DNA of 55,582 nt from Chromera velia (lineage: Eukaryota; Sar; Chromeraceae): NCBI GenBank assembly GCA_018398765.1, contig JAHBMJ010001583.1:54365-109946 (forward strand), given 5' to 3'. Positions 21,760 through 31,042 of the stretch are shown here, piece by piece; the first letter of the stretch is position 1, and every line of letters starts with the position of its first letter. A model generated the notes under the pieces. It did no database searches and had not been told where the DNA came from. It saw only the letters and a program-made list of their open reading frames with translations. The position numbers were made by a program, and so were the translations under genes.

Positions 21760-24300
21760 GTCTCCCTCGCAAGACGGCTGTCTTTGAGAGGAATCTGTGG
21801 CGTGAATTGGGTCTGAAGGTCTTTGGGGTACTTTACTGGAAATGGAACCGGGAAAGAACGGATGCTTGGTGAGTCAGGTTGGGTGTGTAAATTATTCCAG
21901 AGATGAGCTCCTCCCGTCTCCCTTCAGAATCCCTCTAGATAGAGGCATACAGCCAGACTCCCGTCATCTCTCCTCTCCCTTCATGTGTGTGCAGACTGCT
22001 AGGCTCCAACCCGTTCTGGGCCAGCCGCCTCTACGCTCACTTCCCCCCACAAGTCTCTGGATTGAAGGATCGCTTCGATCGTCGGGTGAGCTCATTGACA
22101 GACTGTATGCTTTGCATTCTTTCTTTGGCAAACAGATGGCGGAAGCAGACAATCCTGCGCGTCTCCCTCACCGTCCCTGGCCACTCTGGTCTCACCTCAC
22201 CTCACTCCTCCCATCCTTCTGTCTCACCTTCCTTTGCCTTCCATCCTCTCCTTTCCCCTTCCCCCCCTTCTCCCTATCTGCCCCCCCACAGCCTCTGCCG
22301 CAATGCGAAACACTGAGTGCCTGTCAGAAGAGACGGTGGAACAAAAGCAAGGAAAAACCAAAGAGGAGGAGGAGGAGGGGGAATAAAAGTGTGAGGAGAC
22401 AGAAGGAGTTTCCTCCATAGACGAAGGCTCCTTGCCGTCTCTTTCTGGTTCTTTTCCCATCAGAGGTATTCAATCAGACTCCCGTTTCCCTCCACTTGTG
22501 TGCAGACTGATGCGATTCCTCCACCTCCCCAAGTCCTCACGAAGGCGTTGAAAGACAACCTTGGACAACCACCTCTGCCCTCCCATGTGCTTTTCTTCCA
22601 TGAAGGAGGGGCTTCGCTTGTCAGGTCAGCTCTTCGTATTCGTTGTAGACAAGACGACGTACACTTACCCTTTGCAGAGAGGTGGCCGTTTTTCCCTTTT
22701 CCGCTCTCTTCCTCCTCCTGTGAGTGGCGTCTCCCTTTTCTCCCCATCTCGCCTCTCCATCCTATACATCCGCTCCTCTCCTCTCCTCTTTTCCCGTCCG
22801 CCTCTCTGGTGCCTCCTCCTCACTTTAGCAGTAGCAACGAAGAAGTGGAGAGGAGGAGAGAGAAGCAAAGAAAGGAAGAAGGAAGGCAAGAAAAAACAAG
22901 AGAGACAAGAGCAAAGAGAGCGAACCAGGCAGCGTCAGAGACAGAGACCAAATGGATGGAATGAGAGAAGGGAAGACGGCAGAAAGGATTTTTCAAGACG
23001 AACGGTCATCGCCGTCTCCTTTCAGCATGCCGTTCGAATTCCCTTTCTCCCTACGTGTTTGCAGACTGCTGCGCCGTCTCCATTCTGTCGAAGCTCATAC
23101 ATGGGTGCAAAGACGAGGAATGTCGTGGAAGCCTCTGCCCTCCCTCAGCGCTTGACCTGGACGAAAAGGGCACTTCTCCGCTGTGGTCAGTTCTATCTGA
23201 TTCATTGCAGGCAAAGATCATGCACACTTTCTCTCATCTGCTGACAGACCCCCTTTTTCCCTTTTCTACCGACCCTCCTACAAGTCGCACTCCCCCCTCT
23301 CCTTCGACTTCCCCCTTCAACAGCCCCTCCCACCCTATGCAGCAGGGAGGCTGTGTTTCAGACAGAGAGACAGCCAGATACACGGAAAGGCGGAACGACA
23401 GACTGAGAGACAGACGGACGGACAGACAGACGAAAGGAAGAAGGAAAGAAACAGAAAGAGACGGAGAGAAAGAAAGGAGAAAAGGAAGAAGAGCAAAGGA
23501 GTGAAGCAACGAAGGAATTTGGGGGAACGAAGGAAGAGAAAAGAAGAATCTCTTTCCAGGTATAAGATCCTTGCTTTCTCCTCCGAGGAGAAAGTTCAGC
23601 AGGCATGCGGAAAGACAGACTCCCGTTTCCTCTCTTGTGTGCAGACTGCAACGCCCTCCCTCCACCACCCTCAAGAAACCCCTGCACAGCTGGAGAAAGA
23701 TCAGTCAGGGTCTCGGACAGCAACCTCTGCCCTCATCTCTACTCGCTCCCTTTAGACGAGTGAAGCCATCACCTCGCCTGTCAGGTCAGCTCTCATGGCA
23801 GGCAGACTGACGAAACAAAAAGAAGAACTCTTCCTCCCCTCTGAGTCGAATCCCCGATCCCGTCCCGTCTCCCTTGTCTCATGTTGCCCCTCCCCTCCAC
23901 CTGTTGCTATATCTTCGGTCTACCTGCAGGAATACAGAATTGCTGACTGTTAAAAAGAAAGAAGGAAACAGACGGAAGGATCAGGGAGGGGGCGAAGGAA
24001 GGAAGGAAAGAGAAAAGGCACCGAATTAACCTGGGCAGAAAGGGTCTCTGCGAGCACGTGAGCTTGTCGCTGTCTCCTCCTCCAGTGTGCGTCTTGTGGA
24101 GGTGCGCAGCGGCGAGACCCCCGTCCTCCTTCATGTGCATGTGTGTGTGCAGTCAGATCGAGACTGCGCGTCCTCCGTTGTCCGTCCCCGACTGTCCACA
24201 AGCACGCCCTGAGAGAAGAAAAACGAGTGCCTCGGACAACCACTCACTCTGCCGACATGAGCGCATCTCCTCACTTGTCAGGTCAGCTCTGCTTGATTCT
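21760..24300 (+). repeat. Tandem array of ~0.5-kb modules with exon-like cores
   Basis: Five modules contain a core preceded by a pyrimidine tract ending in TGTGTGCAG (or close) and followed by GTCAG or GTGAG. Cores are 21995-22085, 22506-22624, 23065-23185, 23645-23784 and 24153-24291; core starts are spaced 511, 559, 580 and 508 bp. Shared words are CAGACTG at the start, a GGACAACCACCTCTGCC-like word and CTTGTCAGGTCAGCTCT at the end. A possible earlier member is 21777-21869. They may be duplicated exons of the downstream NTPase gene or a non-coding repeat. Reading frame is not conserved across all cores. Confidence 0.65.
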
Positions 24301-24477
24301 TGAAGAGAGACGGACAAACCAGCCTTTCCCCTTGGTCCTACTGTGAATCCTCTCTCTTCTGACGTCTATTCCTTTCCCTGTATGCTCTCCGCTCTCTCCC
24401 CCCTTTCACCCTTTCACCTTCCCCTTCCTCTCGTGGCCCCCCCACTCGCCCTCCCGCATGCCGATGCGAAGTGCACA

Positions 24478-24546
24478 CGCACGCACACACACACACAGAG
24501 AAAAAAAAAGAGAGAGAGAGAGAGAGAAACACACACATACAAACAT

Positions 24547-24583
<37 letters not shown>

Positions 24584-24587
24584 AACT

Positions 24588-24623
<36 letters not shown>

Positions 24624-24660
24624 GACTCTCTCTCTCTCTCACACTCACACACACACACAC
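24478..24660. repeat. CA/GA microsatellite
   Basis: Alternating (AC)n and (AG)n tracts lie between the exon-like array and the NTPase gene. Confidence 0.92.
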
Positions 24661-24878
24661 ATCCTGGCTTACCTGCCTCTGCCTGCCTGTCTGTCTGCCT
24701 GCCTGCGGCTTTGGTGTGATTCAGCTTGTGCATGCGTGCTGTTTCAGCTGCGAAAGTCTTTGGAAGGCAAGAAACAGACCGTAAGAGTCTGTGCTGAACC
24801 CGAAATTCCTCCTTTTTCAGCTGATCTCTTGTCGCTTCTTGCTCGTCCGGAAAAATGACTTAATGTGTGTGCGCGTGG

Positions 24879-26890
24879 ATGTCTCCCTCTCCTATTGTAG
24901 GTCCTGTTCCTCTTGAACAGTTTCTGAAAGGGCTGAGAGACCGGTCTTCTGTGGCAATCGTCGGCCTCCACACAAAGTGGAAACTCGCGGATCGCACAAC
25001 GGCAGACAAGGCCCTCCGGGATGGTATGGAGCTTATCTGGTCGCGTCGAGGCGGGACGCTTGACAAGAGCTCCTTTCCGTTGCTTTCTTTATACGGCGTA
25101 AGCGGCACTGGAAAAACGACATACCTTCGCAGCTTTCTGTCGCCCGAAGGAGCTCTGAGCCGCGATTTGGCGGAAAGCCTTCCACAGGTCGAAAACATCA
25201 GATGGGTGTACGCCACTTTCAACGACACTTCGCCCCTGCTCGAGTCCGAGGATCCGATTAGAGGTGCGTGCGCGAGGCTGTTCCTCCACTTTCATGGCAA
25301 GCATGTGGGAGAGGCAGCCGTCAGAGCGGCAATCGACAGGCCAGAGTGTGCCGGGTTTGGAATTTTGTACGAACACATGCGCAAGTGGGTTGCGGAGGAA
25401 GAGGCAATTGTTTTCCTGCTCGACGAGATTATGATGATCGAGCGCCGGCATCCAGGACCTGAAGTTCCAAAGTTGCGAGAGTTTCTCGATTGCCTCATGG
25501 CAGCGGTCCAAGATCAGCTTTGTGAAAACCGTCCCTGCTTCGCCGTGGTCTCCAGCCTCCGCTTCAAGCTGGTCTTCGACGCAGTGGTCACTGACTTAAA
25601 GCGTCCTCTTTTTCCCATTCCCCTCAATCCTCTCTCCGACAGCTCGCGTACGGACTTCGTTGAGGCCGTTTGTCAGTCAAACGGGTTTAAGACCGCAGCT
25701 GCAAACAAGGAGGAAAGGAGCCGGCTTGCCCTGAACATCGCTGTCGACCTCGCTGGCGGTAATTTTCGCAAGCTCGCAGAGGTTTGGGATTACTTCACCT
25801 CCGGGACGAAGCGTGTTGATAGAATTGAGAGGGTGGACCACCCGGTTGACCTTCCGGCGGGCAGATCGCTTTTTACGCTACTTGCAGGTCAGCTCCGCGG
25901 AGGACAAGTCCACGATGAGGACAAGAAGCCAGGGGGTCCTGATTCTGCTTCAGTGAAGGATCTGATGCGTCAGAACCTTGTCCACTTCCGCCCCGAGGAA
26001 AAGGGGGGGAAGCCTTCCGGCCGAGTCCATGTACAAGTCGTCCCGGACATCCTTCGTAACTTGGCCCCTTTGGCTGTCACGGATGACCCCGTTCTTCGAC
26101 GGCAGGCGACTCTCATGCAGACTATCTGTGACGGCATCTACTAGGGCATCTACGATACAGAGAAAGTCGTGGCGGAGAGAACCTGGGAGACAACCATCCC
26201 TGCCATCGAAGAACTCCGCGCATTCTGTTTCTACACTGACTCCAAGAAACGTCCGCCTCACCACAGCGAGGTAGTGCCAAGAACTGTAGCGAATCTCTCT
26301 GACGCGGACTCCTTCAGAGTGCGGAAGGACCGGTCTTCGCGTCAAGGAGGATTGTTTGCCTCCCAAGGATCGGGGGACGGCCCGAGCTTGGTGAAGGTCT
26401 CTGCGATCACCGAGAACGCTGTCTCCACAGCCGAAGACAGGCAGCAGGGAATTCAACAGCCTGTTGGTCATTTCTATGCGGGGGGGAACCAGCAGGCTGT
26501 CGAGGGAGTGGTGACCTTCTACGAACGTGGCGGCAGCCCAACAAGAGTGTACACACAGATGAAGATGAAGTCCGAGCTTGGTCCGAGCGAAATTGTGAAA
26601 GTGGCCGAAGACGGACATGAGTACCTTCGCAAGGAGGGCCTCTCCGGCATCATGGTGGTTTATGCCACCACGATCGAAACCGACCATCCCAACACTGAGC
26701 ATGTGACGTCGGAAAAACTTCCTGCCGATACGGTTGTGGTGATGACAGAAGGGCTTCGCGAGATGCTGAAAGGATTTGGCGTGTCTGCGCTTGACTACCA
26801 CGTCAATCGAGCAAAGGGGGAGAAGAAGCGTTCTGGCAGTGATGCGTCTCTGAAGGGGGGGGAGGCGACAAAGCGAGCACAGAGGTAGAT
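24879..26890 (+). pseudogene. P-loop NTPase with C-terminal PD-(D/E)XK-like domain (Crinkler/RHS-like), interrupted by TAG
   Basis: Walker A is GVSGTGKTTY (about residues 73-82 from ATG 24879) and Walker B is AIVFLLDEIMMI (about 175-186). Downstream, VEGVVTF followed by YTQMKMKS near residue 560 resembles the D/E...QxK core of restriction-type nucleases. An NTPase followed by such a nuclease is the architecture of Crinkler/RHS-type proteins of protists, often secreted or nuclear effectors; this match is by eye. A TAG at 26142-26144 divides the frame, yet both sides stay in one frame, so it is a single nonsense change or a recent pseudogene. An acceptor at 24899 (CTATTGTAG) could join an upstream exon, for instance one ending at the donor near 24780. 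The terminal stop is TAG. Confidence 0.6.
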
Positions 26891-28171
26891 GGCTTATCAG
26901 CGCGGGATCAGTTCTGCATGCCTCGAGCTGTATCATACGGTATCATATGATGTACATGACTGCATGTACTCTCAAGACCGATTGAATTTCACGTGCTTAT
27001 GTAGTGTTCAGCATAAGAAAAGATATGTTATGCTATGTTATTGACGTGCTGCTGTGCTCTATAATATCATGATTTCCAACTCACAAGTAAGGTACCGCAT
27101 CTTCCCTCCGCCGGCGCGGTCGCTTATTGCCGACTTTCTAGGCCATCATTGCCCAACAAGCAGTCTAGTTATCCCTTTCCACCTTATTCTGTTTATTTGT
27201 TCTAGTATGCAAGTGATTGAAGCTTCAATAAGCCTGCTAGATGCGCTAGATGAAAGCTTACTAGATGATGCTTCGGTGGACCTACTGGACTCACGCTCGG
27301 AGCCTTTTCCTAGTACGGCACTAGAGCGTGGCCTCCAAGCTAGGGGTATTTTACACTGTATACAAACATTAGTGCACATAGGTGGATGGTGGTTGTGGAC
27401 TCTCCAAGCTCCAAGTGTGGTCCACTGCCGCCCTTTCCCGTCCTCCCCCTTCTTCGATATGAAGGGCTTCTGGAGCATATCACCGAGTCCCGTTTAATGG
27501 TCCATGTGCAAACTGCAGTCCTAACACAGTTTTTGGCAAACCTAAACTTTGATACCATTGCCGCACTAGCACTTCTTTCAGTGGTAGCGGGACTTTACGG
27601 CCTTCAAAAACTAGTATCAGACACTCACCGGATTTTCGAGACCGGTGGTTCCCTCGAGTCTCTCGTGTGGAACAAAAACACCGACCTGCTGCGTTTTGAT
27701 CGGCAGGTCGTTACACATCTCCATGATCTGGTCTCGTGCATACGCGATCGCGGGGCGTGGCTCATTGCCTCTGCACCCCGTCCTGTAAGATAAAGGAAAA
27801 AAAATATGCCTGCTGGTGGAGCTATTTCATGTCTGATCAACGTAAACCGTCCAATTCTCTACGCGCTAGAAAACCTGTTCCTATCATCTCCATCGCTTGT
27901 CAAAATCGGCAGCACGTTAAAAAACCCAGATCGCAGATTAGACCAATACCACTTATGCTATCCATAGGGTTTCAACATCATTTGTATCCTAGTGTTTCCA
28001 CCTGGGGTCACGCAAACGCGGTTGGATCATTTAGAGCGGCTACTTCTCGACTTATTTAGCGACTATAAGCTCAAAAGCCTAGTCCGGCTCTTCGACTCCC
28101 GATAAGACTAGATCATCAATGTTCCCCGTGCTCATGTATTAGCAACGTTCCGATCTTTTCGGGACCACATT
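26889..28171. other. Unassigned region upstream of the chromodomain ORF
   Basis: Only open fragments are present (27144-27497 and 27386-27793). The second has a hydrophobic stretch (TIAALALLSVVAGLYG). No family is recognised. CTAG words are dense from about 27130 onward, as in the next ORF, so the two parts may be one broken gene or element. Confidence 0.4.
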
Positions 28172-29356
28172 ATGAAACAGGTCTACCGAATCGATAGCTA
28201 TCTAATGTGGTCTGATATCCATTTCTCATCGGATTATGTCCTAGACTCTAGGCTGGAGGTAGCCCTTCCAGCCAACTCGTCAGCATGGTATCGAAATAAA
28301 CACAGAATCCCATCTCTCGTGAGTCTCCGGCCACATGAAAAAGAAACCAATCAAAGAGCCCGTGAACTACAGCAGAACCGGGCGAATGAACAGGTCAAAA
28401 TGATGAACCTTCAGGAAATTCGGTGGATGGCCGGCTTTGACTACCAAGCACCGGCTTCGGGGGACGCCGATCTGTTCCGCCAGTACTTAAGAACCAAAGG
28501 AGTATCGGTCAACCCAGAGCCTACGCTTAACCCGCAGCAGTTTGAAGCTAGCATAGAAACAGACCTAGAAGCGGACTCGGACTGGGAGATTGAAGAGATC
28601 CTAGATTTTGACGAAAGGCGTAATAGGTACAAAGTCCTGTGGAAAGACTATCCGGTAGGTAACGAAAACCCTCAATGGGTCCCTGCGGGTAACTTTCGAG
28701 GGACATGCGACCGACTGCTCATCGAATACCACCACAAGGTCCGAAAGGATGTTCAGCTGCTTGATGAACAGCTTCGGCTCCTAGACTTTGATAAATGGGA
28801 AGAAGAAGAAAGTTCACGACCGAGCTCGTCGACAGTTAAGGTAGAGCCTCAAGCAGAGGAGGAATCTATCCTATTGAGACCAGGACCTCCAGAAAAACCT
28901 AGTTACGAACCTGAGTCACTAGCTGACTGGACGCCTAGCTCTGAGCTGGCAACATTCTTTCAGATGTCCATCCCACCATATCTCCAGTTAGAACTGGCTC
29001 AGTTACATCCTGCTCTGATGTCCCTGGTCGCTTCAAGCAGTCGCGATGAACGCATGACGACAGCGGCCGAACGCTCCTCAAAATATCGAACACGGTCTAA
29101 CACGCATGATCCAAGCCACCGCTCTCCTTACGTCACGGCACCAACGCTGACGACAGGCTCTGTAAGAACAGTGAAGAGACGGTTTCCCCCGGTTGAACAG
29201 GGAAAAGGCCTTGCTGCCCCACGGCCGCTTTCTCCGCAGTGGATCACAGTCCGACGACGCCGACCAAGCTTAGCGGCAGCTGGCGCCCCTCTACCTGAAA
29301 TGCACAGGAGCATTTGGAAAGAACTTCATGAATTTATGGAAGAAGAAGACCTCTGA
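28172..29356 (+). CDS. Chromodomain protein of unknown role
   Basis: 394 codons from ATG to TGA. A chromodomain lies at about residues 138-185: DWEIEEILDF, then YKVLWKDY, then a Trp-Val-Pro turn (WVPAGN). Chromodomains bind methylated histone tails or other chromatin marks. The rest is low in known motifs, with acidic and Ser/Pro-rich parts and a basic segment near the C-terminus (RRRRP). There is no integrase triad or RT, so it is not clearly a retroelement protein, although chromodomains at the end of pol are common. The frame is open upstream to a TAG near 28106. The strong CTAG bias over 27.1-29.4 kb differs from the neighbours and hints at separate origin. Confidence 0.6.
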   Translation: MKQVYRIDSYLMWSDIHFSSDYVLDSRLEVALPANSSAWYRNKHRIPSLVSLRPHEKETNQRARELQQNRANEQVKMMNLQEIRWMAGFDYQAPASGDADLFRQYLRTKGVSVNPEPTLNPQQFEASIETDLEADSDWEIEEILDFDERRNRYKVLWKDYPVGNENPQWVPAGNFRGTCDRLLIEYHHKVRKDVQLLDEQLRLLDFDKWEEEESSRPSSSTVKVEPQAEEESILLRPGPPEKPSYEPESLADWTPSSELATFFQMSIPPYLQLELAQLHPALMSLVASSSRDERMTTAAERSSKYRTRSNTHDPSHRSPYVTAPTLTTGSVRTVKRRFPPVEQGKGLAAPRPLSPQWITVRRRRPSLAAAGAPLPEMHRSIWKELHEFMEEEDL

Positions 29357-30090
29357 CGGACAGAGGCGCTAGTTCTGATGATTCACGATGTCGAATGGAG
29401 CGTTCCACTCCCAGCCAGACTAGGCACGGGCATGCATGCAACCTCTAAAAAGGCACATGCAGGCTCGCGCCCCGCCGCACGGTCACGTACGCACTTCTGC
29501 TAAGCTGACGGTCATGCGGTGCCGGCTATCCACCCACGCACGCACCCGAAAACCGTGGATGGCTACCGCTAATGTATGCTGAAGAAATTTTGGGGTGAGA
29601 CGACGCACACATAGAGCCTGCGTTCACTGACCGGAACTGGCGGAAGCCCCGGAGCTCTTGACCGCTGATTGACAGTCCGGCTACACCTTCGTGGTGCTCC
29701 AGGCCTCGAGGTTTAAGCTACCAAGAAGGCCGTAACGGTTGTGCGCGGTTGTGCGTGTAATTCAGATTCCTTCAAGAATTCCGCAGAGGTCGCGAGATTT
29801 TTCGCTTTTCCGCAGGACGCGTGGGCGAGCCGGGTCTGCGAAAGATCTGGCGGGCAACGTTGGCGGGGTCTACCGAAGGTCTGGCGGGCAACTGCATCCA
29901 CAAGATCTGCATGGCAGGCAGCATTGGGGGAATGTCTGGCGGGCAACGTTGGGGAGTCCTAGGGGGAGTCAATGAAAGACCTGCATGACGGGCAACGTTG
30001 CGTGGCCTGCAGAGAAGACCTGGCGAGGAACGTTGAAGGAGGGAAGTCCTGTAGAGATCTAGGGTGCGTCTGGGCAGGCGCCAACGTGTT
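29357..30090. other. Non-coding spacer with degenerate repeats
   Basis: No gene supported. From about 29810 there are diverged GGTCTGGCGGGCAACGTTG words and AGATCTG words that look like older members of the tandem array starting at 30091. Confidence 0.5.
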
Positions 30091-30525
30091 GATCCGGAAG
30101 ATCTGTGCGGCAGGCCGGAGAAGGCGTCTAGCAAGGGTCTTTGGAAGATCTATGCGGCAGGGGGGGCGGGTCTCAAAGGGGTCTGGCAGAGGTCTCCGGA
30201 AGATCTCTGCGGCAGGGGGGGCAGGTCTCAAAGGGGTCTGGCAAGGGTCTTCGGAAGATCTGTGCGGCAGGCCGGAGGGGGCGTCTAGCAAGGGTCTTTA
30301 GAAGATCTATGCGGCAGGGGGGGCGGGTCTCGAAGGGGTCTGGCAAGGGTCTTCGGAAGATCTGTGCGCCAGGGGGGGCGGGCCTCGAAGGGGTCTGGCA
30401 AGGGTCTTCGGAAGATCTTTGCGGCAGGCCGGAGGGGGGGTCTAGCAAGGGTCTTCGAAGATCTATGCGGCAGGGTGGACGGGTCTTGAAGGGGTCTAGC
30501 TGGCAGGGGTCTTCGGAAGATGTGC
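30091..30525. repeat. Tandem array of 47/55-bp units with AGATCT and G-runs
   Basis: About nine units each contain GGAAGATCT, TGCGGCAGG and GTCTGGCAAGGGTCT or GTCTAGCAAGGGTCT. Long units carry a GGGGGGGCGGGTCT block, short ones CCGGAGGGGGCGTCT. The G-runs on the plus strand could form quadruplexes. Both strands stay open because the units lack stops, but the peptides are repeat translations. Confidence 0.9.
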
Positions 30526-30596
30526 AAGAGGGGAGGGTCTGAAGACACGACTGACATGCAGTCGATGCAAGGATGAAGACCTAGACGTCTGACAGT

Positions 30597-30820
30597 CCAC
30601 GCACGCACTCAATTTCTCTTTCCACAGATGAACCCTTAATTGACGCACGCACTCAATTTCTCTTTCCCCAGCGGAACCCTTCATTGACGCACGCACTCAA
30701 TTTCTGTTTCCCCAGCTGAACCCTTCATTGACGCACGCACTCAATTTCTGTTTCCCCAGCTGAACCCTTAATTGACGCACGCACTCAATTTCTCTTTCCC
30801 CAGCTGAACCCTAGAGCTGA
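30597..30820. repeat. Five 44-bp tandem units with acceptor-like tracts
   Basis: The unit reads TGACGCACGCACTCAATTTC, then a TTTCCCCAG-like pyrimidine tract, then CTGAACCCTTMAT. Five contiguous copies differ by a few bases. No spacers, so not a CRISPR. Each unit resembles a 3' splice site on the plus strand. Confidence 0.9.
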
Positions 30821-31042
30821 ACCCTCAATTGACACCCTCCCCGTCCCACTCACTCGCTCATTCACTCATTCACTCACTCAGTCACTCACGCAAACAGACA
30901 GAAAGAAACACAGAAAGCATCTTCAACAACACAAACAAACAAACAAAGAACCCGATTGTCTGAGTTGATGGATCCATCAAACGACCGAAGTTCCTTCCCA
31001 TCGGTCCAACAGATGACTGCCTGCCTGCCTGACGGCTCCGCA
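30821..31042. other. 3' flank of the kinase-like gene
   Basis: Short CACT and CAAA repeats; presumably the 3' UTR and polyadenylation region of the minus-strand gene ending at 31043. Confidence 0.4.

Larger units (their letters stand above)
19229..21800. other. Gene-poor stretch with short repeats
   Basis: Apart from the 58-bp duplication and the TGTTC minisatellite, I see no supported gene. A 142-codon open frame begins with ATG at 20827 (MDPRWQ...), but it has no recognisable domain and no splice support. Phrases around 20240-20680 are CT/GC-rich. Confidence 0.5.

Noticed and set aside
30091-30542. Repetitive Gly/Arg/Lys-rich protein
   Set aside because: Open only because 47/55-bp units lack stops; no start context, splice support or conserved composition.
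30597-30820. CRISPR-like array
   Set aside because: Units are directly contiguous without unique spacers and the context is eukaryotic.
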